Of a DNA stretch of 64,000 nucleotides, positions 45,478 through 57,582 are shown piece after piece. Source of the stretch: Acidobacteriota bacterium. Lineage in GTDB: Bacteria; Acidobacteriota; Vicinamibacteria; Vicinamibacterales; 2-12-FULL-66-21. A model generated the notes under the pieces. That model was not told the DNA's origin, did no database searches, and worked only from the letters and a program-made list of their open reading frames with translations. Both the position numbers and the translations under genes were made by a program. The first letter of the stretch is position 1. Each line of letters begins with the position of its first letter. The stretch is taken from assembly GCA_003222675.1 (NCBI GenBank), contig QHWT01000040.1, positions 61,596 through 125,595 of the forward strand, written 5' to 3'.

Positions 45478-47873
45478 TGTGCCCGCACCGCGAGCAGCGG
45501 ATCTACCCGGGTCGCGCGACGCGCGGGGACGTAGCCGGCCAGCAGTGCGACGAACAGCAACAGCACCGCCGCGCCTGCGAACGCGAGCGGATCGATTGGC
45601 CTCACGTTGAAGAGGAAGCTGGCGATCACGCGTTCGCTGGCGACCGCGGCGATCACGCCGAGCACCAGTCCAGACACGACCGACGTCATCGCCGTTGCCA
45701 GCACGAGGCGGACGACGGAACCTGCGTCGGCGCCGAGCGCCATGCGGATTCCAATCTCCGACGTGCGCTGCGCTACCGATTGCGACAGCACGCTGTAGAT
45801 GCCGGTCGCCGCGAGCAGCATGGCGATGCCGCCGAATGTCGTCAGCACCATGAGCAGGAACCGCCGATCGGCCACCGAGTCCTTCACGAAACGATCGAGC
45901 GTCGACAGCTCCACCGGCACGTCAGGATCGAACTGGCGCACGGTGTCCCGCACCGCCGTCGCAACCGACGACTCCTGCTCGACGCTGCCAGCCCGCACCA
46001 CCACCGTCATCGTGCCGCGGGCGCGAAATGGCTGCTGGTACGCGCTGACGAAAACCTCCGGATCGACCGCGCGGACGAGCGACCGGTGGTGAACATCTTT
46101 CACCACGCCAACGATGGTCAACACCGGGTTGACTGGATCCATTCCGAAGTATTTGAACCGTACGCCAATCGGGTTGGTGCGTGACAAGTACTGGCGGACG
46201 AACGCCTCGTTCACAATCGCGACGGGCGGGGTGGCGGCTCGATCGCTGTCGAGTAACGTTCGCCCCTGCAGGAGCCGGACTTTCATTGCCTCGAGATACC
46301 CCGGCGTAGCGATTCGGTAACCAGCGTACGGCGACAGGCCGGAATGCGACACACTCTCGAACTGAAACGAGCCGCCGAGGTCGGTGCCGCTGAGCGGCAC
46401 CTGATTGACGCCGCCGGCCGCGATCACGCCCGGCACACGACGCAGGCGCTCGAGCAGACCGTCATAAAACACGGCGGATCGAGGCGCGTCCGGATATTTG
46501 CTGCCAGGCACCGCCATCGTCGCCGTGACTGCCCCGCGCGTGTCGAACCCGGTGTCGACCGACATGACGTTGGCGAAGCTTCGAATCAGCAGCGCCGATC
46601 CGACGAGCAGCAGCAGCGCAACGGCCACTTCCGCGCTGACGAGCACGGCACGAATCCAGGCGCGGGTCGGCGCGGAGGTGCCGCGGCCTCCCTCAGTGAG
46701 CGCTTCGCGCAGGTCCGCGCGCGAGACCTGCAACGACGGTATGAGGCCGAACAAGAGCGGGGTCACGCACGCCATGATCAGCGTGAACAGCAGCACCCGG
46801 CCATCGATACCTATTCCCTCGGCGCGCGGCAGCGCGACGGCATTTATCGAGATCAACGCGCGCAGGAGCCATGCCGCAAGGAGCAGACCGGCAATTGCGC
46901 CAGCAGATCCGAGCACCAGGCTCTCGACCAGCAACTGCCGCACCAGCCGGCCGCGCGCGGCGCCGAGCGCTGCGCGCACCGCCAGCTCCGTCCTCCGCTC
47001 TTCTCCACGCGTCAGCATCGTCGTCGCGACGTTCGCGCAGGCGATGAGGAGCACGAGACCAACGGCTCCGAGCAGCAGCAGCAACGCCTCGCGCGAGTCG
47101 GCGGTCAGCGCGTCACGTAAGGGAAGCATCGCGACCGCAGCCGCGTTTTCGTGCTCGCCGTACTGCTGCACCAACTGTGCGGCAATCGCGTTCATTTCGG
47201 CTGACGCCTGCGCTGCTGCGACGCCGTTCTTCACGCGCGCGACAACAGAATAGTTGTGAGCGGTGCGACCGCTGTCGTCGCTGAACACCTCGGAGGGCAC
47301 CCAGATGTCCGCGCGCGCTGGATAGTCGAATCCTGGCGGCATCACGCCGACGACTCGTGCGCTCATACCGCTGATGATCACGCGCAGCAACGACAGGTCC
47401 GGCTGGCCGCGGAGCGTGTGCTGCCAGAATGCATGGCTGACGATGACCGCGGGCACGCCCCCCTGCCGCATCTCCTCGGTGACGAAGGTACGCCCGATCG
47501 CTGGTGCGACGCCAAACACGCGGAAGAACCCGTCGCTCACGCCGTATGCCGGGGCAAACACTGGTTCGCTGCCGCCCAGCACCGTTTCGGTCCCGCCGGC
47601 ATATTGCGCGATTGTCTCGAAGCTCGTAGCTCGCTGCCGCCAGTCGAGGAAGTTCGGGTGAGATACCGCCATGCGATGTCCGTCCACCGCCTGTTCCCAC
47701 AACCGAACGATCCGGTCCGGCTCAGGGTAGGGCAACGGCCGCAGCAGCACGCTGTTGACGACGCTGAAGATGGCGGTGTTTGCGCCGATGCCGAGCGCCA
47801 GCGTCAGGACGGCGACGAGCGTGAAGGCCGGGCGCTTCAAGAGCATTCGGGCCGCGTGTTTGAAGTCAGTCAT
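45474..47873 (-). CDS. ADOP-type MacB/FtsX permease 1
   Basis: 799 residues from ATG 47873. The MacB-like architecture is doubled: N-terminal helix [34 protein letters not shown] (about 19-52), a periplasmic MacB_PCD domain, three FtsX helices, then a second periplasmic domain and helices ending [38 protein letters not shown]. No ATPase domain is present, fitting the 'acidobacterial duplicated orphan permease' group. The role, possibly export or lipid-linked, is unclear. The GGTTCAC heptamer array begins 2 nt before its ATG. Confidence 0.92.
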   Translation of the reverse strand: MTDFKHAARMLLKRPAFTLVAVLTLALGIGANTAIFSVVNSVLLRPLPYPEPDRIVRLWEQAVDGHRMAVSHPNFLDWRQRATSFETIAQYAGGTETVLGGSEPVFAPAYGVSDGFFRVFGVAPAIGRTFVTEEMRQGGVPAVIVSHAFWQHTLRGQPDLSLLRVIISGMSARVVGVMPPGFDYPARADIWVPSEVFSDDSGRTAHNYSVVARVKNGVAAAQASAEMNAIAAQLVQQYGEHENAAAVAMLPLRDALTADSREALLLLLGAVGLVLLIACANVATTMLTRGEERRTELAVRAALGAARGRLVRQLLVESLVLGSAGAIAGLLLAAWLLRALISINAVALPRAEGIGIDGRVLLFTLIMACVTPLLFGLIPSLQVSRADLREALTEGGRGTSAPTRAWIRAVLVSAEVAVALLLLVGSALLIRSFANVMSVDTGFDTRGAVTATMAVPGSKYPDAPRSAVFYDGLLERLRRVPGVIAAGGVNQVPLSGTDLGGSFQFESVSHSGLSPYAGYRIATPGYLEAMKVRLLQGRTLLDSDRAATPPVAIVNEAFVRQYLSRTNPIGVRFKYFGMDPVNPVLTIVGVVKDVHHRSLVRAVDPEVFVSAYQQPFRARGTMTVVVRAGSVEQESSVATAVRDTVRQFDPDVPVELSTLDRFVKDSVADRRFLLMVLTTFGGIAMLLAATGIYSVLSQSVAQRTSEIGIRMALGADAGSVVRLVLATAMTSVVSGLVLGVIAAVASERVIASFLFNVRPIDPLAFAGAAVLLLFVALLAGYVPARRATRVDPLLAVRAQ

Positions 47874-47874
47874 C

Positions 47875-47955
47875 GGTTCACGGTTCACGGTTCACGGTTC
47901 ACGGTTCACGGTTCACGGTTCACGGTTCACGGTTCACGGTTCAGGTTCAGGTTCA
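47875..47955. repeat. GGTTCAC heptamer tandem array, nine copies
   Basis: Nine perfect GGTTCAC units run from 47875 to 47937, followed by three GGTTCA hexamers to 47955. It fills the spacer between two ADOP permease genes and abuts the start codon of the first. Copy number could change by slippage. Confidence 0.95.
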
Positions 47956-47967
47956 AGGGTTCGGCGG

Positions 47968-50403
47968 TTACTCTGTGCGGAGCGCGACGACGGGTTCGAG
48001 TGCCGCGGCGCGACGCGCGGGGACATAACACGCCGCCAGCGCGACGGCCGCGAGAAAGACCATCACAACAACATATGTGACGGGATCGAACGCGCTGATG
48101 CCGAACCGCATCTGACCGAGAAGAGGCGCGCTGGCACACGCGGCAGCCGTCCCGATGAGAAGACCTCCAGCGATGAGGCGTCCGCCTTCGCCAAGCACGA
48201 GCCCCAACACATCGCGCGCGTCCGCACCGAGCGCCATGCGGATCCCGAGCTCCCTCGTTCGACGACTCACGCCGAACGCGATCACCGCATAGATCCCCAG
48301 CGCCGCAAGCACGAGCGCCACAAGCCCGAGGACGGCGGCGCCGCCGGCCGCGGCGCGTGACGGAAGAATCCAGAACTGCAGCAACCGATCGAGCGTCGTG
48401 GCGGTGAACCGGAGATCGGGATCGAGGTCGGCGGCAATTGCGGAGAGCGCTGGCCCAACGAGAGACGGGTCGACGCTCGTGCGGACGATCAGATGGAGAT
48501 CTCGCGCGTCGGACGCTCGCTCCACCGGCAGGTACAACGACAACTCCTTCTCCCGCCAGATCGCGCCATTCGATGCGTCCCGGACGATCCCGACGACCGT
48601 CAATACCTGCGGCCGTTCCTCGAGGCTGATGATCCTTCCGATTGCTTTCTGTCCTGGCCAGAACCTCCGCGCCAGCCCTTCGCTGATGATCGCGACCGGA
48701 GCGCCGGCGTCTTCCGTAGCGAACGTTCGGCCTTCAACGATTGGAATACCGAGCGTGTCGAAATACGTGGGGGCCACGGTGGAGTAGATCGACCATGCCG
48801 ATTCGCGACCGCTGCCCGTGTCGAACGTGACCCGAGTTCTTCGGACGCCGCCGTGCAACGGGACGTGCGATGTCAATGCGATTGACACGATGCCGGGAAC
48901 GCGTGCAGCGCGCGCAAGAAGCGACCGATTGAACTCCTCAGCGCGCGACGCCGAGTAGCCGAGCTGCCGCAGGTCGTACTCGCTGTAGACGACGTGATCG
49001 GCGCGGAAGCCGAGATCGAGCGCGCGCGCGCTGCGCAGCCCCCGCGTGAGCAGGCCCGCGTCGACGAGCAGGACCGTGCATCCTGCAAGCTGCGCGATCA
49101 CGAGCGCATGGCGCACACGCGAGCGGTTGACGCGGATGCCGAGCACCATTCCGTCGTCGTGGAGCGCCGCCGCAAGGCGCGGCGACGAGATTTGCAGGGC
49201 CGGAAACAACCCGAACACGACACCTGCGCCCGTCGCCAGCGCGAACGTGTACGCAAACACCCTCACGTCGGGGGACAGGCTGAGCGCAACCGTCCATGGA
49301 AACGGCGCGCGGGAGACGCCCAGCGCATACAACACGCGCAGAATCCATCCCGACAACAGCAGCGCTGCGCCTCCGGCGATCGCAGCAAGAATGACAGCCT
49401 CCGTCAGGAGCTGGCGGACGATCCGCCATCTCGCCGCCCCGATTGCGATCCGGATGGCGATCTCGCGCTGGCGAGACGCCGCGCGCGCGAGCGCCAGATT
49501 CGCCACGTTCGCGCAGGCAATGAGCAGCACCAGACCGACGGTGCCCATGACGATCGCAATAACCGCGCGCGCGCCTGGATCGATCGTAAAGAACGTGCCC
49601 GCTTCGATCGTCACGTCCACGGGACGCGAGGGTCCGGGCAACTCGGCCGCGAGGCGACGCACGATCACGCCGAGCGAAGAGCGCGCCGACCCGCGCGACG
49701 CGCCGGTCGCGAGCCGGCCGATCACGAGCAGCGACGGCATCTCTCTATTGCCGAAGCCTGCTTCGGCTGGCAGCACGATTTGATGCGTGACAATCGGGAC
49801 CCACACGTCGGCGACGAGCGGCTCGGTCCCGGTGAATTCCCCCGCGCCAACGCCGACGACGACGAACGCGCGCCCGTTGATGACGAGGCTGGACCCGACT
49901 ACCGCGGGATCGGCGTTGAAGCGGGATCGCCAGAACGCGTTACTAATCATCGCGACCGGTGGCGCACCCGCTCTTTCGTCGCCAGGCTGCAGCACGCGGC
50001 CGATCGCCGGCTGCATTCCGACGATGGTGAAGTACTCCGGCGATGCGACATATGCAAGGATACGGCGCGGCGCCGCGGCGTCTCGGTCGCCAGACCAGCG
50101 GCCCGACGTCGCGTCCGCAGGAATGTACGCGGCGAGCGGCTCGAAGCCCTGCGATTGATCGCGATAGTCGACGTAATCCGGATATGAAATCAGGTTCTGT
50201 CGCCGCCCCGTCGCATCAACGGGATAGACACGTACTACGCGTGCCGCATCGCGCACGGGCATCGGTCTCATCACGAGCGAGTCGATCAGCGTGAAGACGA
50301 TCGTATTTGCCGTGATGCCGATCGCGAGCATCGCGACCGCGGCAAGCGAGAACGACGGCCGGCGCGCGAGCGCGCGCATCGCATAGTGGAGATCAGCGAG
50401 CAT
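47968..50403 (-). CDS. ADOP-type MacB/FtsX permease 2
   Basis: 811 residues from ATG 50403; upstream in-frame sequence belongs to a REP-like element. Same architecture as its neighbour: FSLAAVAMLAIGITANTIVFTLIDSLVMRPMP (about 17-48), MacB_PCD domain, central FtsX helices ([45 protein letters not shown]), and C-terminal VALAACYVPARRAAALEPVVALRTE. No ATPase partner is visible. The two permeases are paralogues read in the same direction. Confidence 0.92.
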   Translation of the reverse strand: MLADLHYAMRALARRPSFSLAAVAMLAIGITANTIVFTLIDSLVMRPMPVRDAARVVRVYPVDATGRRQNLISYPDYVDYRDQSQGFEPLAAYIPADATSGRWSGDRDAAAPRRILAYVASPEYFTIVGMQPAIGRVLQPGDERAGAPPVAMISNAFWRSRFNADPAVVGSSLVINGRAFVVVGVGAGEFTGTEPLVADVWVPIVTHQIVLPAEAGFGNREMPSLLVIGRLATGASRGSARSSLGVIVRRLAAELPGPSRPVDVTIEAGTFFTIDPGARAVIAIVMGTVGLVLLIACANVANLALARAASRQREIAIRIAIGAARWRIVRQLLTEAVILAAIAGGAALLLSGWILRVLYALGVSRAPFPWTVALSLSPDVRVFAYTFALATGAGVVFGLFPALQISSPRLAAALHDDGMVLGIRVNRSRVRHALVIAQLAGCTVLLVDAGLLTRGLRSARALDLGFRADHVVYSEYDLRQLGYSASRAEEFNRSLLARAARVPGIVSIALTSHVPLHGGVRRTRVTFDTGSGRESAWSIYSTVAPTYFDTLGIPIVEGRTFATEDAGAPVAIISEGLARRFWPGQKAIGRIISLEERPQVLTVVGIVRDASNGAIWREKELSLYLPVERASDARDLHLIVRTSVDPSLVGPALSAIAADLDPDLRFTATTLDRLLQFWILPSRAAAGGAAVLGLVALVLAALGIYAVIAFGVSRRTRELGIRMALGADARDVLGLVLGEGGRLIAGGLLIGTAAACASAPLLGQMRFGISAFDPVTYVVVMVFLAAVALAACYVPARRAAALEPVVALRTE

Positions 50404-50419
50404 CGGCGTTTCCCTTGCA

Positions 50420-50515
50420 GGGCGAACTTCAGGTCCGCCGGACACGCCGGGTCCAAAGACCCGGCCCACACGCAGCCCCGGCCTGCAGTGCCGGTCTAAA
50501 GGCCCGGCTTACAAA
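50420..50515. repeat. REP-like elements, family A
   Basis: Three hairpins in a row: GGCGAACTTCAGGTCCGCC, GCCGGGTCCAAAGACCCGGC and GCCGGTCTAAAGGCCCGGC. They lie between the phosphatase 3' end and permease 2, and the last touches the phosphatase stop region. Confidence 0.75.
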
Positions 50516-51660
50516 GCCGCGACGATCAACGTCGCATCGTCCTCGTAGGTGCTCCCGTTGAACGCCTCGACGTCCTGCAACATCGCGGCGAGCATGGCGT
50601 CGGCGTCATGCGCTCGATGGCGATGGGCTGCGGCGGCGAGGCGATCTTCGCCGTACTCCTCGCCGTCACGATTGCGTCCCTCCGTGATCCCGTCGGTGTA
50701 GAACACGAGACGATCGCCGGCGCGCAGCGGAAACTCTCCCTGCTCGTACGTGCTCTCCGTGAACACGCCGAGCACCGTGCCGCCCGGCGACAGCTTTTCG
50801 ATCGAGCCGTCCGCGCGCACGAGGAGCGGCGGATTGTGGCCGGCGTTCGCATAGGTGAGCCGGCGGGTCGCGACGTCGATGCGCGCGTAGCAGAACGTGA
50901 CGAAGCGTCCGCTCGCCATGTTGCGGCACAAGAGCCGGTTGACGCTGGCGCAGACGGAAGACGGCGACGCGCCGTCCTGCCCGAACGCGCGGACCGCCGC
51001 CTGCAGGTTCGACATCAGGAGCGCTGCCGGCACGCCTTTGCCGGCCACGTCGGCGATCGACAGGCCGACCGCGCCCGGGCCGAACGGCAGCGCATCGAAG
51101 CAGTCGCCGCCGACGCCGTTTGCCGGCTGCCACGAACTCGCGAGCGCGAGACCCTGGGCGCGCGGCATGGAGGTGGGCAGCAGCCCGCGCTGAATCAGCC
51201 GCGCCTCTTCGAACTCGCGCTGCTGCTTCGTGTCGCGACGTTTCGTGGCGCGCGCATCGTTGATTTCGCGCTGCAGAATCTCGAGCAGCGCAACGTCCTC
51301 CCACGGCTTCTGGACGAAGCTGCGCGCGCCGCGGCGCATGGCTTCGACCGCGGTGTCGACGCTGCCCCACCCGGTCATCACCACAATCGGCATGGAGGGA
51401 TCGTGGGCGCGCACCCGCGGGATCAACTCGAGCCCCTCTCGCCCCGATGTCGTATCGCGGGTATAGTTCAGATCCATCAGGAGCAGGTCGAATGGCCGCT
51501 CGCGCAGCCGCTCCATCACGGCGGGCGTGGAACTGACGAATTCCGGCTCGTAGCCTTCTCCGGTCAGCAACCACCGGAGCGCCTCGAGGACATCCGGCTG
51601 GTCGTCGGCGACGAGAACCCTGGCGGAGGTCTCCGGACGGATAGCGGCCATGTTGAACAT
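50509..51660 (-). CDS. Receiver-domain PP2C-type (RsbU-like) phosphatase
   Basis: 383 residues from ATG 51660 (ATG 51651 also possible). The N-terminal CheY-like receiver has D19-D20, phosphoacceptor D63 in MDLNYTRDTTSGREG, T96 and K118. A coiled linker (about 125-160) leads to a SpoIIE/PP2C catalytic domain with VGGDCFDALPFG, SIADVAGKGVPAALLMSNLQAA and LVFYTDGITEGRN. Such proteins dephosphorylate anti-sigma-antagonists in partner-switching. The partner is not in the window. Divergent from the NtrC-type gene whose receiver is very similar. Confidence 0.93.
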   Translation of the reverse strand: MFNMAAIRPETSARVLVADDQPDVLEALRWLLTGEGYEPEFVSSTPAVMERLRERPFDLLLMDLNYTRDTTSGREGLELIPRVRAHDPSMPIVVMTGWGSVDTAVEAMRRGARSFVQKPWEDVALLEILQREINDARATKRRDTKQQREFEEARLIQRGLLPTSMPRAQGLALASSWQPANGVGGDCFDALPFGPGAVGLSIADVAGKGVPAALLMSNLQAAVRAFGQDGASPSSVCASVNRLLCRNMASGRFVTFCYARIDVATRRLTYANAGHNPPLLVRADGSIEKLSPGGTVLGVFTESTYEQGEFPLRAGDRLVFYTDGITEGRNRDGEEYGEDRLAAAAHRHRAHDADAMLAAMLQDVEAFNGSTYEDDATLIVAAL

Positions 51661-51796
51661 GCGCAGCCCGAGCAACAACAAGGCCCGTGCCACGCATCTC
51701 CTGCGAAAAAATCGTAGATCCCCGCGCGTCCGGAATCGACGCGGTCGCGGCCGCGCGACTCGCAGTCGCACGCGCGCGACAGACTAATACGCACGC

Positions 51797-51901
51797 TGTA
51801 GGCCGGGTCTTTAGATCCGGTATCACGGCCGGTCCTGGACCCGGCATCACGGCGGTCTGAAGACCCGGTATTACGGCGGGTCTGAAGTCCCGTCCTACCG
51901 G
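51797..51901. repeat. Cluster of REP-like hairpins, family A
   Basis: Four related units in tandem (GCCGGGTCTTTAGATCCGG, GCCGGTCCTGGACCCGGC, GGCGGTCTGAAGACCCGG, GGCGGGTCTGAAGTCCCG) lie in the divergent region between the phosphatase and the NtrC-type gene. The rest of the 283-nt spacer shows no gene. Confidence 0.8.
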
Positions 51902-51943
51902 TTCAATGACTGGCATGCATTTTACTTGCGCGTCATGGTCTGA

Positions 51944-53306
<1,363 letters not shown>

Positions 53307-53323
<17 letters not shown>

Positions 53324-54644
53324 CCGCAGCGCGCGCGTCCACTGGAGCCTCGAACAGGCCGTCCTGGGGCTGGCGCTGCTCGGCGGCTTTCCTGCCGCGA
53401 TCGCGCTCGCCTGGATCGTATGGGGGCAGAACTACAGCTTCGAGGTGCGCTGGACGCTCGCCGCGGTCGTGGTCGTCGTCTGGGCGGGCTGCGCGATTGC
53501 CGCTTACCAGATGGTCTCGCGCGTCCTTTATCTGGCGTCGAACCTGCTCGGAGCGCTGCACGAGGGGGACTATTCGATCCGCGGCACGGGCGCGAAGCCG
53601 GGCAGCGCCGCCGATCTCGTGATGAAGGAGATCAACTCACTGGGCGACACGCTGCAGCGCCAGCGTTCGGAGGCGGTCGAGTCCACGGCACTGCTGACGA
53701 GCGTGATGGGCGCCATCGACGTCGCGGTGTTCGCCTTCGACATGGAAGAGAAGCTCGTGCTCGCCAATCCCGCCGCCGAGCGCCTGCTCAGCGCGCGCGC
53801 GACGCATCTGCTCGGACGCGGCGCCCGCGAGCTGCGCCTGGATCGGCATCTCACCGGGGACACGCCGCGACTGATCGATCGGCCGTTCGGCCCCGATAGC
53901 GGCCGGCTCGAACTGCGGCGATCGACGTTCCGCCGCGACGGCAAGCCTCACCAGCTCCTCGTCTTTGCCGATCTCAGCCGCGCGCTTCGTGAAGAAGAGC
54001 AACAGGCATGGCAGCGCATCGTGCGCGTCCTGTCGCACGAAATCAACAACTCGTTGACGCCGATCAAATCGATCGCGCACAGCATCAAGCGGATGATCGC
54101 GCGCGCGCCGGATATGCCGCGCTCGGCGGAAATCCAGGACGGCCTGAATCTGATCGAAACCCGCTCGGGCGCGCTAGGACGATTCCTTCGCGCCTACGCG
54201 CAGCTGGCCAAGCTGCCGAAACCACAACAGCGGCGCATCCAGATCCTGCCGCTCGCAAGTCGTATCGCCGAGCTCGAGAACCGGCTGCCGATCGACGTGC
54301 GGACCAGCGAGAATGTCGAGGTCGGAGCGGATCCCGATCAACTCGAACAGCTCCTCATCAACATCGTGCGCAACGCCGTTGATGCGACGCTCGAGACGAG
54401 CGGCAGGGTATGGATCGATTGGAAGACGATCGATGGCTATCTGCAGCTGACGGTGGACGATGAGGGGCCCGGGCTGCCGGATACGTCGAACCTGTTCGTA
54501 CCGTTCTTCACGACCAAGCCGACGGGGTCCGGGATCGGTCTTGCGCTCAGCCGTCAGATCGCCGAGGCGCATGGAGGCACGCTCGGGCTCGAGAACCGCC
54601 CCGACGCTCGAGGGTGCCGGGCGGTGCTGCGATTACCGCTGTAG
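53307..54644 (+). CDS. NtrY-like membrane sensor histidine kinase
   Basis: 445 residues. Two N-terminal transmembrane helices (about 18-38 and 51-68) with a very short periplasmic loop, a HAMP-like region (about 69-95), a PAS-like domain (about 125-220), the H-box VLSHEINNSLTPIKS with H244, N-box INIVRNAVDATL, G1 VDDEGPGLPD and G2 PTGSGIGLAL. The short loop suggests a membrane or internal signal. Co-transcribed with the NtrC-type regulator; it probably also serves the phosphatase receiver. Confidence 0.94.
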
Positions 54645-54718
54645 TACTCTCCGATCCTGTGGCTTTCGGAAGCCATCATCGGATGGATGATCCGGACGAC
54701 GCCGCGTGACAGGGTTTA

Positions 54719-54982
54719 GTGCTGGACGTCAGGCAGCGCACAGCGACTATGACTGCATCGACAAACTGGGATGCCGTTGTGTCGAACGCGAACGTCGATG
54801 TCCGGCGCAGTGTCATCGGGCACCTGGACTTGTGCGAGGCTGATTACGATCCAACGGATCGACCGCTGGTGCCCAGGGCGATCGCGATCGCACGAGCGCA
54901 CCCAGATCAGTACATTCGTCACCGTGTTGCGGTGCAGCTGGGAGAGTCCAGGATCTTCAAGGCTTTGCCGCATCGGCAGTAG
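54719..54982 (+). CDS. Hypothetical protein, possibly a gene fragment
   Basis: 87 residues from a GTG at 54719, or about 77 from the ATG at 54749 (MTASTNWDAVV). The pattern SNANVDVRRSVIGHLD and AHPDQYIRHRVAVQLG faintly suggests HEAT-like helices. Third-position GC is moderately high but lower than in neighbours. No ribosome binding site is clear. It is the only candidate in the 374-nt spacer 54645-55018. Confidence 0.35.
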   Translation: MLDVRQRTATMTASTNWDAVVSNANVDVRRSVIGHLDLCEADYDPTDRPLVPRAIAIARAHPDQYIRHRVAVQLGESRIFKALPHRQ

Positions 54983-55018
54983 TGATGCGACCGACCGGGA
55001 TTCTGATATCTTCGACCG

Positions 55019-56317
55019 ATGCCGCCTCGCAGCCGATATCCCCAGTCTGAGCGATTGTTCGCGCACGCGGCGCGCATCCTTCCCGGCGGCGTCGATAGCC
55101 CGGTTCGCGCGTTTCGGTCCGTAGGCGCGACACCGCTGTTCGTGACGCGCGCGAGCGGCGCGCGTATCGAAGATGCCGACGGGCACACCTACATCGACTA
55201 CGTCATGTCATGGGGACCCCTGATCCACGGTCACGCGCCGAGGGGACTGATCAAGGCGCTCGGTGACGCCGCAAAGCGCGGCACGAGCTTCGGCGCGCCG
55301 ACGGAACTCGAGACGCGGCTCGCGCACCGCGTCGCGATGCTGATGCCGACGATCGAACGTGTGCGCTTCGTCAGCTCAGGCACCGAGGCGGCGATGAGCG
55401 CGCTGCGCGTCGCGCGGGCAGCGACCCGGCGCGACAAGATCGTCAAGTTCGAAGGGTGCTATCACGGCCACGCGGATTCGTTCCTCGTGCAGGCAGGATC
55501 CGGCGCGACCACGCTTGGCGTGCCCACGAGCCCTGGCGTCCCGGCGGCCGTCGCGGCCGATACGCTGCTCGCGCGCTACAACGACCTTGAATCGGTCGAG
55601 CGCGTAGTGGCGGCACACGACGGGCAGATCGCAGCCGTGATCGTCGAGCCGATTGCCGGCAACATGGGCGTTGTACCGCCGGCTGACGGCTTTCTCCAGG
55701 GCCTGCGCGCGCTGTGCGATCGCGAGGGCATGCTGCTCATCTTCGACGAGGTGATCTCGGGGTTCCGCGCCGCGGCAGGCGGGGCACAGCAGATCGTCGG
55801 CGTCCGGCCGGACCTCACGTGCCTCGGAAAGATCATCGGCGGCGGTCTTCCGGTCGGCGCATACGGAGGCCGCGCGGAGATCATGGAACTCGTCGCCCCC
55901 GCCGGACCGGTGTACCAGGCGGGCACGCTGTCAGGCAACCCGCTCGCGATGACGGCCGGATTGTGGTGTCTGATGGAGCTCTCGCCGAAGCTATACCGTC
56001 ACCTTGCGAAGCTCGGCGCTCGGCTCGCGGCAGGTCTGGCCGACGCGGCGCGCGCGGCCGCGGTGCCACTTCAGGTCAACGCGTTCGGATCGGTGCTGAC
56101 ACCGTTCTTCACGAGTCAGCCGGTCCGCGACTACCAGTCGGCGCTCACGGCGGACACACGCGCGTATGGCACGTTTTTCAGAGGGATGCTGGCCCGCGGG
56201 ATCTATCCGCCGCCCTCACAATTCGAGGCGTGGTTCCTCTCCGGCGCGCACAGCCAGAAGGATGTGGACAAGACGGTGAAGGCGGCGTACGCCGCGATGA
56301 AGGAGATTTCGACGTGA
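55019..56317 (+). CDS. hemL: Glutamate-1-semialdehyde 2,1-aminomutase
   Basis: 432 residues. PLP-dependent conversion of glutamate-1-semialdehyde to 5-aminolevulinate, following HemA. PLP lysine K271 in TCLGKIIGGGLPVGAYGG; DEVISGFR (243-250), FVSSGTEAAMSALR (117-130) and YHGHADSFL are conserved. Family-typical length. It stands alone here, about 11 kb from the hem operon, and its stop is followed directly by the second AACGAAG inverted-repeat element. Confidence 0.96.
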   Translation: MPPRSRYPQSERLFAHAARILPGGVDSPVRAFRSVGATPLFVTRASGARIEDADGHTYIDYVMSWGPLIHGHAPRGLIKALGDAAKRGTSFGAPTELETRLAHRVAMLMPTIERVRFVSSGTEAAMSALRVARAATRRDKIVKFEGCYHGHADSFLVQAGSGATTLGVPTSPGVPAAVAADTLLARYNDLESVERVVAAHDGQIAAVIVEPIAGNMGVVPPADGFLQGLRALCDREGMLLIFDEVISGFRAAAGGAQQIVGVRPDLTCLGKIIGGGLPVGAYGGRAEIMELVAPAGPVYQAGTLSGNPLAMTAGLWCLMELSPKLYRHLAKLGARLAAGLADAARAAAVPLQVNAFGSVLTPFFTSQPVRDYQSALTADTRAYGTFFRGMLARGIYPPPSQFEAWFLSGAHSQKDVDKTVKAAYAAMKEIST

Positions 56318-56320
56318 GTG

Positions 56321-56499
56321 GTTAACGAAGGAACAACGAAGGAAGACGAAGGGAACGGATCATCAAAACGAAGCAACGAAGAGAACGAAGGGCAACGAAG
56401 CAAGACTACAGAACACCTTTATGAGCTTCGTTCCCCTTCGCTGCCCCCGTTGCTTCGTTTTCGAGATTCGTTTTCCTTCGTCTCCTTCGTTACCTCTGA
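56321..56499. repeat. AACGAAG long inverted-repeat element, copy 2 (family C)
   Basis: Arms of about 60-70 nt (left GTTAACGAAGGA..., right ...TCCTTCGTTACC) are mutual imperfect complements. The core AACGGATCATCAAAACGA at 56354 and the following AGCAACGAAG match the element at 24941-25080. It lies between convergent hemL and the glycine-zipper gene. Confidence 0.88.
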
Positions 56500-56500
56500 A

Positions 56501-57517
56501 CTAGCGCAGCACGACAGGATCGTCGAACCGGACGCGCAGCACAGTGCCAGCCGGCAGCGTCACGTCCTTGCCTTCCGTCGCCGCGATCGTGCCGCCGCCA
56601 CCGATGAGGATGCCAAGCAGCGCGCCCTTTGCGCCGCCGAGGATGCCGCCGAGGATCGCGCCGACGCCTGCGCCCGCGCCGATCTTCGCCGCTTCACCCT
56701 TGATGCCTTCGCTCTCGAGCGCTTGCGTCACGGTTCCGCGGATTGGATAGCTGCGCCCGCGGACGGTGATTTGGTCGAACGCCACGGTCAGGCTGCCCTT
56801 GCGCTGCATGCGCGTCGCGTTCGTCACGGAGCTCACGACGCCGCGCATGGCAGAGCCCGCGGGAATCAATACGTCATCGCCCTGATACAGATCGACGGCA
56901 GTTGTTGCCGTGAAACGATCTTCGACCTGTGCCGTGTTGGAGCTCAGCTCGCGTTCGAGGCGAACGTCGACCTGCTGTCCGGCCGGCACTTCACCGCGGC
57001 GGGTGCTCGTATTGCGCGGCGGTGTCTGCTGATCCCTCGTCCCGCCGTAATATCCGGTGGAGGATCCGCCGCCAGAGCCAGTGCCGGACCCATATCCCGA
57101 GTTGCTGCCCGACGAGGTGCCTGCGCCGTAGCCGGAGCTGCTGCCCGAAGAATTCCCCGTGCCGCCGGTGCCCCACGTAGACGTCCCCTGGCGCGACGTC
57201 GAGTCGCCGCGCGCTTCGCTGCGGATGTTCTGCAGTCGATCGCGCACGTCGTTGTAGTCCGCGCGATTGACCGAACCTTCCTTGCGCATCTTCACCTTGA
57301 GGTACACGACCTCGTCGCGCACGTCGTCGAGCTGGTTCTGCAGGCGATCGCGGTCGCCACCGCGCATGCGCGCGATATCGTTGCTCGCGTCGTACACCTG
57401 GTCCTGCAGCCGCTGGATGTCCGAGCCGGTCACGGTCGATTGCGATCCATACCCGCTCTGTGCGGCGGCGGGGACCGCCAGCATCAGCACCAGCATGAGC
57501 ATCATCATGTTCTTCAC
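56501..57517 (-). CDS. Exported YMGG-like glycine-zipper protein
   Basis: 338 residues from a GTG at 57517, chosen because AAGGAG lies 6 nt upstream. Signal peptide MMMLMLVLMLAVPAAAQ. Then come a coiled-coil-like charged region (about 30-105), a Gly/Ser/Tyr-rich low-complexity segment (about 115-165) and a beta domain (VDVRLERELSSNTAQVEDRFTA). Near the C-terminus is a glycine zipper (GAGAGVGAILGGILGGAKG). Probably periplasmic or outer-membrane associated; function unknown. Confidence 0.85.
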   Translation of the reverse strand: MKNMMMLMLVLMLAVPAAAQSGYGSQSTVTGSDIQRLQDQVYDASNDIARMRGGDRDRLQNQLDDVRDEVVYLKVKMRKEGSVNRADYNDVRDRLQNIRSEARGDSTSRQGTSTWGTGGTGNSSGSSSGYGAGTSSGSNSGYGSGTGSGGGSSTGYYGGTRDQQTPPRNTSTRRGEVPAGQQVDVRLERELSSNTAQVEDRFTATTAVDLYQGDDVLIPAGSAMRGVVSSVTNATRMQRKGSLTVAFDQITVRGRSYPIRGTVTQALESEGIKGEAAKIGAGAGVGAILGGILGGAKGALLGILIGGGGTIAATEGKDVTLPAGTVLRVRFDDPVVLR

Positions 57518-57530
57518 GTCGGTCTCCTTG

Positions 57531-57582
57531 TTGCCGGGTCTCAAGACCCGGCCTACTCTCGCCGGGCCTGAAGGCCCCGCCT
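57531..57582. repeat. REP-like hairpins, family A
   Basis: GCCGGGTCTCAAGACCCGGC and GCCGGGCCTGAAGGCCCCGCC lie just upstream of the glycine-zipper gene, between it and the divergent ispG. Confidence 0.75.
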
